This document shows positions 55,038 through 62,838 of a stretch of DNA of 64,000 nt, one piece after another. Both the position numbers and the translations under genes were made by a program. Below the pieces are notes generated by a model. The model was not told the DNA's origin. It worked only from the letters and a program-made list of their open reading frames with translations, and did no database searches. The stretch's first letter is position 1; the number at the start of each line of letters is the position of its first letter. The stretch is from Silvimonas iriomotensis (lineage in GTDB: Bacteria > Pseudomonadota > Gammaproteobacteria > Burkholderiales > Chitinibacteraceae). The stretch is taken from assembly GCF_014645535.1 (NCBI RefSeq), contig NZ_BMLX01000001.1, positions 1,109,169-1,173,168 of the forward strand, read 5' to 3'.

Positions 55038-55068
55038 TCGAAAGTCTCGCACGAAATCGGTCTTTCGA
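55038..55068. promoter_or_regulatory. Inverted repeat in the LysR/GST divergent gap
   Basis: TCGAAAG and CTTTCGA, 7+7 bases separated by 17, begin two bases upstream of the LysR start codon. The site could serve autorepression and control of the GST gene, whose start is 80 bases away. Confidence 0.5.
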
Positions 55069-55147
55069 TAGTACGGCAACGGGCACGTTCTGGTCGAGTA
55101 TATGGGCAAGCACTCACTGGCCTTGCCAGAGCAACCGGAGACTTCCC

Positions 55148-55828
55148 ATGACACTGAAATTCTATTTCCACCCATCCCCCAACCCGATGAAGGTGGCTTT
55201 ATTGCTCGAAGAACTGCTGGTCTATTACGAACTGATCGCCGTTGATACCTTCAAGGGCGAGCAACACGAAGCCGGCTATTTGCAGATAAATCCTAACGGC
55301 AAAGTACCCGCGCTGGTGGATGGCGACACTACCGTGTTTGATTCACACGCCATCTTGCTATACCTCGCAGAAAAACATGGCCAGTTCATGCCGACTGATC
55401 CCAACGAACGTGCCATTACCCTGTCTTGGTTGATGTTCGTCGCTACCGGACTGTCTCCGTTTTCTGGCCAGGCGGTGCATTTCCTGCATCACTCCCCTGA
55501 AAAATTGGCTTATGCCCAGAACCGGTACCTCAAAGAGGTTCAGCGCCATTACACGGTGCTGGACCGTCGCTTGGCCGTCTCTCACTACCTGGGTGGTGAT
55601 AGCTATACCGTTGCCGACATGGCATTCTGGGGCTGGGTGAATGTGGCCGGTTACATCCTTGGTGAAAACGGGCTGGATGCTTACCCCAACGTGAAACGAC
55701 TTTACGAAGAGGTGTCTGAGCGCCCTGCAGCAAGGCGGGCTCGCACCCTCAAAGATCGCCTGACGCTGAAACAGGATTTCGACGAGGAAACCCGTCGCGC
55801 CCTGTTTCCGCAGAACGAGCCAGCTTGA
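55148..55828 (+). CDS. Glutathione S-transferase
   Basis: 226 residues. The N-terminal thioredoxin-like domain has 'FYFHPSPNPMKVALLLEE', the cis-Pro motif 'NPNGKVPALVDGD' and 'VFDSHAILLYLAEKHG'. The all-helical C-terminal domain has 'YTVADMAFWGWVNV'. The N-terminal Ser/Asn (SPNPMK) rather than Cys suggests a Theta/Nu-type or YfcG-like transferase. It conjugates or reduces with glutathione in the cytoplasm. It is followed at 36 bases by a VOC-family gene, likely the same operon, and is divergent from the LysR gene. Confidence 0.9.
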   Translation: MTLKFYFHPSPNPMKVALLLEELLVYYELIAVDTFKGEQHEAGYLQINPNGKVPALVDGDTTVFDSHAILLYLAEKHGQFMPTDPNERAITLSWLMFVATGLSPFSGQAVHFLHHSPEKLAYAQNRYLKEVQRHYTVLDRRLAVSHYLGGDSYTVADMAFWGWVNVAGYILGENGLDAYPNVKRLYEEVSERPAARRARTLKDRLTLKQDFDEETRRALFPQNEPA

Positions 55829-55864
55829 TTCGCCCGATAGACCAATCCCCAAGGAGAAGCAGCC

Positions 55865-56305
55865 ATGCAAATCTCACCCCCATCACTTGATGGCCAATTG
55901 CGCTTGAGCAATCTCGCGCTCGCCGTCGCCGACTTGCCGAAAATGGTGAATTGGTACCAGTCCGTTCTAGGGTTCAAGGTCGACACGGAAGGCGAGTTTC
56001 CGATCGTCGGTGCCCGCTATGCCGTACTGGAAGGCGCAGGCCTGCGGATTGAACTGATTACACGTACGGGCGCAAACTTCCGGCCGGTTGACCGCAGTCC
56101 GCCACCGTTTCATCTCTCGCAACTGGGTTGGAAGGCTTTGGTACTGCATAGCGAAGACCTGAAAACTACCACTGCTGTTTTGCGCGCCCATGATGTCGAG
56201 ATTTGCTGGGCTGAAGAGAAAACCACGGAGCATCTCAAATCCACGCTGATTCGGGATCCTGAGGGCAATTTCATCAATATTTTTGGCCCCTTGCAGGACG
56301 ACTGA
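55865..56305 (+). CDS. VOC superfamily (glyoxalase/bleomycin resistance/dioxygenase) protein
   Basis: 146 residues forming one VOC domain with two beta-alpha-beta modules: 'LSNLALAVADLPKMVNWYQSVLGFKVD' at the start and 'LRDPEGNFINIFGPLQ'-like 'IRDPEGNFINIFGP' at the end, with Glu/Asn near the metal position. The metal ligands cannot be assigned with certainty. The position after a GST gene suggests glutathione-related detoxification. AGGAGAAG precedes the ATG. Confidence 0.83.
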   Translation: MQISPPSLDGQLRLSNLALAVADLPKMVNWYQSVLGFKVDTEGEFPIVGARYAVLEGAGLRIELITRTGANFRPVDRSPPPFHLSQLGWKALVLHSEDLKTTTAVLRAHDVEICWAEEKTTEHLKSTLIRDPEGNFINIFGPLQDD

Positions 56306-56376
56306 CGCGGGATAAACGTGACATCTCCTCTTTTGGGTCTGGACCCGCACCCGGCGTTTGCGGAAAGATTCAGGGC

Positions 56377-57804
56377 ATGGACATTCACATCACCCTGCAG
56401 GGTAAAACCGATCTGGCCGGGCAGATTTACCGTCAACTTCGCGCTAGCATTGTTGATGGTCGTCTGGCGGCGGGCGAGCGTTTGCCCTCTACTCGCGATC
56501 TGGCCAGTCAGCTCAGTGTGTCGCGCAAGACCACGCTGGATGTGTTTGAACGGCTGTTGTCAGAAGGCTTTTTGCAAAGCCGGCCAGGTGATGGCACTTT
56601 TGTGGCGGATGGTCTTCAACGCATTCCAGTCAGCTCACCGATCGTTCATCGTGCTCGCCCGACTGCCTTGTGGGAGTCTTTGCCCGCCGCTCTATCCATG
56701 CCTGAATTTGGCAGCACTCCGCCGCTCGATTTTCTGGGGGGTGTGACTGATAAATCGCGCTTTCCGTTTGAGCCTTGGCGGCGCTGCCTGAACCACGCCC
56801 AAAGACAACAGGCCCGTGGTCGGGCTGCATATCACGACCCTGCGGGCGAGCAAGAACTGAGGCTGGGGATTTCCCGCTATCTGGCTTTCAACCGCGCAGT
56901 CACCAGCAATTGGCAAGACGTGATCGTGACGCATGGCGCGCAGCAGGCACTGGACTTGTTGGCGCGCGTCACGCTGAATCCGGGTGATGTCGTTGCCATG
57001 GAAGAGCCTGGCTACCCACCCGCACGTGCCTGCTTTACTGCGGCCGGTGCAAAAGTCATCAGCGTGCCTGTCGATGCGGAGGGTCTGCGAGTCGATCTAT
57101 TACCCAAGGAAGCCCGGCTGGTTTACGTGACTCCCTCACACCAGTTCCCCTTGGGGATGCCGTTAAGCCTGGATCGGCGCCTTGCCTTGCTGGAATGGGC
57201 GCAGAACACCGGGGCCGCCATTATTGAAGACGACTACGATGGCGAATTCCGCTTTGATGGACGCCCACTGGAATCGCTCAAGTGCCTGGATCGATTTGGT
57301 CTCGTGGCCTATGTCGGCACGTTCTCCAAGACCATGTTTCCGGAGTTGCGGGTGGGTTATATCGTTCCACCGCTGTCCCTTTCTGCTGCGCTATTGAAAG
57401 CCAAACAGATTGTCGACTGGCACAGCTCTACCTTTACGCAGGCGGCCATTGCCCGCTTCATACTGGACGGCGATTTTGCCAAGCATTTGCGGCGTATCTA
57501 CAAGCAATACGAAGCGCGACGTGACTTATTGCTGAAACATCTGAATGGGCCGCTCGGCGCTTGGCTGGAACCAGTCATCCCTGCTGCCGGCATCCACCTT
57601 ACCGCCTTGCTAAAACAAGGCCTGACTGAAAGCAGCGTCATCGCGGCCGCGAGCGAACAAGGTGTGGGCCTGTATGGCATTTCGAGCTTCTACGCTGACA
57701 CAGAACCCCGCCAAGGCCTGTTGTTCGGCTACGGCGGCATCAGTGAAGAAGAGATCGAAATCGCATTGAACAAGTTGGCCGACGTCTTCCGTTCTCTTGA
57801 ATGA
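56377..57804 (+). CDS. MocR-type regulator (GntR HTH fused to class I aminotransferase fold)
   Basis: 475 residues. An N-terminal GntR winged HTH (about 10-75: 'QIYRQLRASIVDGRLAAGERLPSTRDLASQLSVSRKTTLDVFERLLSEG' in outline) is followed by a PLP-binding aminotransferase-like domain with 'HGAQQALDLLARV', 'EDDYDGEFRF' and the PLP Lys in 'GTFSKTMFPELRVGY'. MocR regulators such as PdxR and GabR sense PLP or amines. It is downstream of the VOC gene by 71 bases. Its target is not obvious, since no pdx or gab genes are adjacent. Confidence 0.9.
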   Translation: MDIHITLQGKTDLAGQIYRQLRASIVDGRLAAGERLPSTRDLASQLSVSRKTTLDVFERLLSEGFLQSRPGDGTFVADGLQRIPVSSPIVHRARPTALWESLPAALSMPEFGSTPPLDFLGGVTDKSRFPFEPWRRCLNHAQRQQARGRAAYHDPAGEQELRLGISRYLAFNRAVTSNWQDVIVTHGAQQALDLLARVTLNPGDVVAMEEPGYPPARACFTAAGAKVISVPVDAEGLRVDLLPKEARLVYVTPSHQFPLGMPLSLDRRLALLEWAQNTGAAIIEDDYDGEFRFDGRPLESLKCLDRFGLVAYVGTFSKTMFPELRVGYIVPPLSLSAALLKAKQIVDWHSSTFTQAAIARFILDGDFAKHLRRIYKQYEARRDLLLKHLNGPLGAWLEPVIPAAGIHLTALLKQGLTESSVIAAASEQGVGLYGISSFYADTEPRQGLLFGYGGISEEEIEIALNKLADVFRSLE

Positions 57805-57904
57805 ACTGCAGATGCAGATCTGTTACTTAGAGAGAATCCAATTAAAGCTGCCAGCGGTTCCCGTGAAGATGCAAAACCCTCCATTGGCTGACGGCTAATC
57901 GGCC

Positions 57905-57944
57905 GAAGCGGACAAAAGTATTGCCATGCCCGAGTGTCCGCTTC
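57905..57944. repeat. Intergenic inverted repeat
   Basis: GAAGCGGAC and GTCCGCTTC form a 9+9 inverted repeat with a 22-base spacer in the 262-base gap between the MocR gene and the next minus-strand gene. The sequence resembles decayed dispersed repeats seen in proteobacterial gaps. There is no T tract. Confidence 0.5.
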
Positions 57945-58066
57945 AATCCAGTAGCCGCCACCAGGTGCCTTTGTGCCAAGTACAAAGGACTGGATGCTCA
58001 ATCGTGCAGCTACTCAAACCCGGGGTGACATCGGCCTGTCGCTATCATGCTTCAAGGTGGCAGAAA

Positions 58067-58483
58067 TCATGCTTGAGGAGGATCGTCGCAGCCCAAGATG
58101 GGGTTTTGCGGAGAACGCCAGGAAATAGTTTTGATGCTGCCGAAAACCAACCCTTCATCGCGAAGATGTTGGAAGACAGCGGTCGGGTGCCAACCTGCGA
58201 GTTCGTCAATGAAAGGAAAACCAAGCTTCTGCAGCTCAGTGAGTACTGCGGCCAAATCTTGCTTTGAGTGGTATGGCACGGCAAATGACCCGGCTTCGCA
58301 AGTGGCACCGAGAGTCGTTAGTTCTGATTGAAGCCTGGCGGATGAACACTGAACATGCACTGTGTCCCCAAAAACTGCTGAAACGTAATCCATAAATCCC
58401 CAAGTGCACATGTCGGCTTCAGTGCCTCCCAGCCGCACACCTTTGTTGCCGAGCGAATCTATTTTGCACAAACTAGCCATCAT
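58067..58483 (-). CDS. Uncharacterised protein
   Basis: 138 residues, not recognised. The sequence has no signal peptide or transmembrane segment, includes several Cys, Trp and Gly residues (MCTWGFMDYVSAVFGD near the N-terminus), and ends near 'PILGCDDPPQA'. Two adjacent ATG codons (58483 and 58480) follow a weak GAG; I chose the first. It is isolated, with gaps of over 190 bases on both sides, and may be a recently acquired orphan or an immunity-like protein, but nothing in the sequence proves this. Confidence 0.5.
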   Translation of the reverse strand: MMASLCKIDSLGNKGVRLGGTEADMCTWGFMDYVSAVFGDTVHVQCSSARLQSELTTLGATCEAGSFAVPYHSKQDLAAVLTELQKLGFPFIDELAGWHPTAVFQHLRDEGLVFGSIKTISWRSPQNPILGCDDPPQA

Positions 58484-58717
58484 CAATATCTCAGAACCGG
58501 CATTCTGACGCGCACTTCTGTACAAAGTGTCCCTGAATCAATAGCACTGCATGCATACAGACGGGCGGAGTAGATGGTAACGACACCTCCATACTATTTT
58601 GAGGCATAAAGCGTGACCGATTTCAGCGCCGATAAAATGATCCCCAAAGCTCGGTTGGCCCTAATCCTCCAGGCAGCCTTTGTTGCTATTCATTTATAGA
58701 TCACCGAACCACAAGCC

Positions 58718-59647
58718 ATGAGCTACGACCTTTACCTGAAGCCACGTAACGGCACGATCGATCGCACGGCACTGACCCAATACTTCACCAATCGCCCAGG
58801 ATATAAAACTGAGGGAGGAGAAGTCTGGTACCTCAATGAGGAAACCGGCGTCTATTTCTATTTCAACTTCGCCGAAAAAACAGCCGTCGACAGTAAGCAA
58901 GCTACAGCAGAGGAAGAGGCAGAGGAGGAGGATGAATTCCAGAGTTACCCCATTGCCTTCAACCTGAACTATTTCCGGCCTTCATTCTTTGTTCTGGAAG
59001 CCGAGCCGGAAGTGACTGCATTGGTCCGTCATTTCGATCTCGTGGCAATGGACCCGCAGATGGATGGAATGGGCGTTGGTGACTACAGTGCAGAAAAGCT
59101 GAAAACCGGCTGGCTTTACGGCAATGACACAGGCTATCGAGCCTATATCGGCTTGCAAAAGTCCACGGAGCCGGTATTTCACCTACCTGGCGAACAGCTT
59201 GAGCGAAGCTGGCACTGGAACCGTCATCGGGACAACTTCTATCAATCGCTCGGCGTGGATCAGTTTGTGCCAATGATCATGTTTATGGCTCGGGATAATC
59301 AGGCCGTAACGATGTCTGTCTGGCCCGACGGCATTCCAGTGGCAATGACACCTGTTGATTACGTCTGCATTGTGCGCAAGGAACACACGCCAACCCGTTT
59401 CTTTCGCAAGCAGCCGCAAGATATGGTGATCGTACCTTGGGCAGAGGTAGAACCAGTCTTGCTCGCCCACGGCAAATCCATTGCCAACGGTAAGGCCATC
59501 AGTGTGAATTACACGACACCACCAAAAGAAGTGATCAAGTTTGTGACATCACGGGTAAAGCAGGATTGGACACCCGTACGCTTGCGCGCCGATCAGGTGC
59601 TCAACAGTGAGATCTATTTACGCTTTGCAGAAGAAGGCAAGGAATAA
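58718..59647 (+). CDS. Uncharacterised cytosolic protein with acidic linker
   Basis: 309 residues of a family I recognise only as hypothetical (N-terminus 'MSYDLYLKPRNG', followed by 'EETGVYFYFNFAE' and 'FNLNYFRPSFFVLEAEPEV'). A run of Glu with Asp (EEEAEEEDEF) near residue 70 looks like a flexible linker between two beta-rich halves. The second half has 'RAYIGLQKSTEPVFHLPG' and 'KEHTPTRFFRKQPQDMV'. There is no signal peptide. It is followed by an exported DUF695-like gene at 63 bases and may be cotranscribed with it. Confidence 0.65.
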   Translation: MSYDLYLKPRNGTIDRTALTQYFTNRPGYKTEGGEVWYLNEETGVYFYFNFAEKTAVDSKQATAEEEAEEEDEFQSYPIAFNLNYFRPSFFVLEAEPEVTALVRHFDLVAMDPQMDGMGVGDYSAEKLKTGWLYGNDTGYRAYIGLQKSTEPVFHLPGEQLERSWHWNRHRDNFYQSLGVDQFVPMIMFMARDNQAVTMSVWPDGIPVAMTPVDYVCIVRKEHTPTRFFRKQPQDMVIVPWAEVEPVLLAHGKSIANGKAISVNYTTPPKEVIKFVTSRVKQDWTPVRLRADQVLNSEIYLRFAEEGKE

Positions 59648-59710
59648 CCGGATTGGATGGGTCAATATGCAGCAGGCTTGCATGAAAAACCACGAATAAC
59701 GAAAGCGATC

Positions 59711-60217
59711 ATGACTAAATTCCGACGTTGGTGGCTGCCGATCGTTTGCTGTCTGGGCCTGTTTGGCGTGCCATATGTTCACGCAGATAGCAAAGAAGCT
59801 TGGGCTGTCGCAACAGCAACGCGGCCCTCAGATGGGCACAAGATCATTTACCGGTACCGGGCCACCTTCGGCCCCGGTTTCAGTAAATCGCAATATCCGG
59901 AACGGATCACTGTTTCATGGCTGTACCCGACCACCAGTGGTATGCCAAGCCATGACGATTCTATAGCTATGGGGCAGATGGAAGATTTGTTAGCCCCGGT
60001 AACAGACACGGGTTCACTTTCTTATCTGGCGCTAGTCACGACCGGCGAGGGCGTACGCGAGTGGGTGTTCTACGCCAAATCCCGGACACAGTTCATGCAG
60101 CAACTCAACGCAGCCCTGCAGGGACATCCCCGCTTTCCAGTAGAGATTGATCTTCAGTCCGATCCCAAGTGGACACGATACGAAGAAATAGTGGGGCGAA
60201 TGGCGAAAGGATCTTAA
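59711..60217 (+). CDS. Exported DUF695-like protein
   Basis: 168 residues. The signal peptide MTKFRRWWLPIVCCLGLFG is cut near VHADSK. The mature part has 'KIIYRYRATFGPGFSKSQYPERITVSWLY', 'MGQMEDLLAP', 'YLALVTTGEGVREWVFYAKS' and 'FMQQLNAALQGHPRFPVEI', which fits the DUF695 pattern (a beta-rich domain of unknown function). Location in the periplasm is predicted. It follows the 309-residue unknown and precedes a 368-base gap. Confidence 0.7.
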   Translation: MTKFRRWWLPIVCCLGLFGVPYVHADSKEAWAVATATRPSDGHKIIYRYRATFGPGFSKSQYPERITVSWLYPTTSGMPSHDDSIAMGQMEDLLAPVTDTGSLSYLALVTTGEGVREWVFYAKSRTQFMQQLNAALQGHPRFPVEIDLQSDPKWTRYEEIVGRMAKGS

Positions 60218-60585
60218 AGATGAAAAGCGCATGCTGGTCCAGCCCCGCGTCGATAGACGCGAGTTAAGCACCATGGGTGGTTCTGGTCATTTTTGCCAAC
60301 CAGAGTCTGCTTCTCTCCGTATACCAGCCGTCCGCGTGGGTGGGGCCGAATGACTGCTTCGGCCGACAAGCAGTCGAGTCCTCTCCGATCAATCTGCAAC
60401 AAGCTCCTGTGATCTGGCGTCGACTATCCATCAATCCCAGGTCGCAGATCGACGCCCCACTTTTGAAGCAGACCCAACTGGCTACCTCAAAATACGCAAA
60501 AGTGGACATTTTTCCAGACCACTGCCAAGTCTAATCTTGCTCCTGTCAGCGCACCTTTACGCGCTCAATCCCACAGGAGCAAAAC
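60218..60585. other. 368-base gap before the AhpD-like gene, possible decayed element
   Basis: No credible gene is present. The middle (about 60340-60440) holds GC-rich sequence with TCGGCCGA and short frames unlike known proteins. It shares the core CGGCCGAAGC, in opposite orientation, with the gap at 57.9 kb, suggesting decayed dispersed repeats. The last 60 bases carry the promoter and the AGGAGC ribosome site of the next gene. Confidence 0.45.
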
Positions 60586-61023
60586 ATGGAACAACGTCTC
60601 GATTTCTACAAAGCCAACAGCAATGCCATCAAGGCAATGGTTGGACTTGAAGAGCGCATCGGCAAATCCGCCCTGGAAAAATCCCTGATCGAACTGGTCC
60701 GCCTGCGCGCTTCGCAGATCAATGGCTGCGCATATTGCGTTGACCTGCACTCCAGTGACGCCCGTAAGAGTGGCGAAACCGAACGCCGTCTGGCGACGCT
60801 GGTGGTCTGGCGCGAAACCCCCTTCTTTACCGATCGCGAGCGCGCTGCGCTGGAGTGGACTGAAGCACTGACCCTGGTTTCCGCTTCCCACGTGCCAGAT
60901 GCCGTCTGGGCCGCTGTCCAGCCGTATTTCAGCGAAGAAGAGATCGTCGATCTCTCCCTGCTGGTCATTGCCATCAACGGCTGGAATCGTTTGGCAATCG
61001 GCTTCCGTAAAACACCGGCCTGA
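60586..61023 (+). CDS. Carboxymuconolactone decarboxylase/AhpD-like alkylhydroperoxidase
   Basis: 145 residues, all-helical. The redox site is C48-x-x-C51 with His55 (INGCAYCVDLHSSDAR), the AhpD/CMD pattern of peroxidatic and resolving cysteines. Such proteins reduce organic peroxides or act in thiol redox steps. AGGAGC precedes the ATG. It is followed after 11 bases by an exported cupin gene, and the two probably share a transcript and an oxidative-stress theme. Confidence 0.9.
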   Translation: MEQRLDFYKANSNAIKAMVGLEERIGKSALEKSLIELVRLRASQINGCAYCVDLHSSDARKSGETERRLATLVVWRETPFFTDRERAALEWTEALTLVSASHVPDAVWAAVQPYFSEEEIVDLSLLVIAINGWNRLAIGFRKTPA

Positions 61024-61034
61024 GGACAAACATC

Positions 61035-61472
61035 ATGCGTGCCTTTGAAAAAAACCTGAGCGTCCGGTTCATGTTTGCTGCAGCCATTTTGGCCGCTGCA
61101 GCCTGGGTCCCGGTCCGGGCTTATGCCCATGACGCTGGCGAAGAAACCGTGACGCCAGTCATGAAGCAGGATATTCCGCCGCAATCGGGCGACCACGTCT
61201 TGATCATCACGGTGAATTACGCGCCGGGCCAGATTTCAAAGGCGCACATGCATGCAGGGCCCATCTTCGCCTACGTGCTGGAAGGCCACATCACCTCCCA
61301 ACTGGGTGATGAACCGGCAAAGACCTATGGACCAGGTGAAAGCTGGTACGAAGCGCCGGGCACGCATCACCTGGTGTCGCGTAACGCGAGTGACTCTGAG
61401 CCGGCCAAGCTGCTGGTGTTCTCGATCCTGGATGGCAATCACCCCGTGAAGCAGCCCATCCCTGCGCAATAA
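61035..61472 (+). CDS. Exported cupin domain protein
   Basis: 145 residues with a signal peptide (cut near VRAYA|HD). The single cupin barrel has '[23 protein letters not shown]' with metal-type His residues, and '[22 protein letters not shown]' as motif 2. The mature protein is small and likely periplasmic; the ligand is unknown. It is tightly linked to the AhpD-like gene upstream. Confidence 0.86.
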   Translation: MRAFEKNLSVRFMFAAAILAAAAWVPVRAYAHDAGEETVTPVMKQDIPPQSGDHVLIITVNYAPGQISKAHMHAGPIFAYVLEGHITSQLGDEPAKTYGPGESWYEAPGTHHLVSRNASDSEPAKLLVFSILDGNHPVKQPIPAQ

Positions 61473-61581
61473 ATCCACACTGCCGGGCGCACTGGCAATA
61501 CGTCGGTTTGAGGTGTGCGGCAGGCTGAAAGGCTTGCTGCCTCCCCTCCACTCTTGCGCCCGCCGGATTGAGGAAACGAAC

Positions 61582-62838
61582 ATGTTGACCACTACCCGTC
61601 GTTATCACGAAGCGCTGGCGCAAACCGAAGCGCGCGACTCAGAAATCCTGGGACTACGCGCTCAACTTGCACACAAAGATGCGCAATTTGCCGCCCAACT
61701 GGAAAAGCTGACCGGTCTGGAACTGCAACTGGCACGGCTCCCGCGGCTGTTCAGCGGACTGGCCCGTTTTGGCGATTCGCTGACCACCACGGGTAGCTCG
61801 CAACGGCGTCTGGCCAATATCCTGACTGATGAGCGCCAGGCTGCGCAGCAACTCAGCACGCTCTCGCTGGATTATCGCGGGCACTTCCTGCAGATGACGC
61901 AGACCTTGCATGAAGTGAGTGCCAAGCGAGCCGAAACCGGCGCGGCCATCCAGCGACTGAATGACCATAGCGACCAGATCGGCCAGATGGTGGAGTTGAT
62001 CGGTGCCATCGCCAAACAAACCAATCTGCTTGCCCTGAACGCCGCCATAGAAGCCGCCCGTGCAGGCGAAGCCGGCCGCGGTTTTGCCGTGGTCGCCGAC
62101 GAAGTGCGCAAGCTAGCAGAACGCACCTCCACCGCTACAGCACAGATCAACGAAGTAATGGCGGAAGTACGTAAAGACACCAGCGACGCCTGGCAAAACG
62201 TGTCGACCAATGCCCAACTGATGGATCTGATGCTGGAGCAATCCGCTGAAGCCACCGGCGGCATGGACTCAGTGCTGGCATCGGTCCAGCAAATGAATGC
62301 AGGGCTGATCGAGTCCGCCGGACTGGGGCGCGTTGAGATGGCCAACATGGAAGAAATCACCTTGAAGCTTGAGGTTTACAAGGTGTTGATGGGCATTTCA
62401 AAACTAACGTCGGCCGAATTGCCCGATCATCATGCTTGCGCCTTAGGGCAGTGGTACGCCACTGACGAAATCCGCCAGCGCTTTGCCAGGGTGCCGGGCT
62501 ACGCCGAACTGGATGTGCCCCACAGCCAGGTTCACCAAAATGCCGCACAGGCAGTAGATCTCTATCATCAGGGCCGGCTAGATGAGGCTTTTGCCGCAGC
62601 GGCTCGAATGGAAGAAGCGAACATGCAGGTCATGGCTGGCTTGCAACGATTACTCGCTTCTGCCAGTGCAGTTGCCATTGACGAACATGCGCATCCCGCC
62701 CACTCGGGCAACACATCGCGACCGTCAGACTCGGCTTTTGGTAAGGCTGGCACCCCAGACCTCCCTCTGATTTCCGCAGGCCAGCCGGCGCGTATTGTTG
62801 GTGGCATATTCAAGACAACGGGCGGTATTGCATCATGA
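61582..62838 (+). CDS. Soluble methyl-accepting chemotaxis protein with CZB domain
   Basis: 418 residues without any transmembrane segment. An N-terminal coiled coil ('[26 protein letters not shown]') leads into the conserved MCP signalling hairpin '[41 protein letters not shown]' in outline (about 160-205). The C-terminal part (about 270-350) is a chemoreceptor zinc-binding domain with '[14 protein letters not shown]' and two further His in '[10 protein letters not shown]', typical of cytoplasmic receptors that sense zinc-linked redox or hypochlorite. The ATG at 61582 has TTGAGGAAA upstream. Its TGA overlaps the ATG of an efflux gene, an unusual partner. Confidence 0.92.
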   Translation: MLTTTRRYHEALAQTEARDSEILGLRAQLAHKDAQFAAQLEKLTGLELQLARLPRLFSGLARFGDSLTTTGSSQRRLANILTDERQAAQQLSTLSLDYRGHFLQMTQTLHEVSAKRAETGAAIQRLNDHSDQIGQMVELIGAIAKQTNLLALNAAIEAARAGEAGRGFAVVADEVRKLAERTSTATAQINEVMAEVRKDTSDAWQNVSTNAQLMDLMLEQSAEATGGMDSVLASVQQMNAGLIESAGLGRVEMANMEEITLKLEVYKVLMGISKLTSAELPDHHACALGQWYATDEIRQRFARVPGYAELDVPHSQVHQNAAQAVDLYHQGRLDEAFAAAARMEEANMQVMAGLQRLLASASAVAIDEHAHPAHSGNTSRPSDSAFGKAGTPDLPLISAGQPARIVGGIFKTTGGIAS

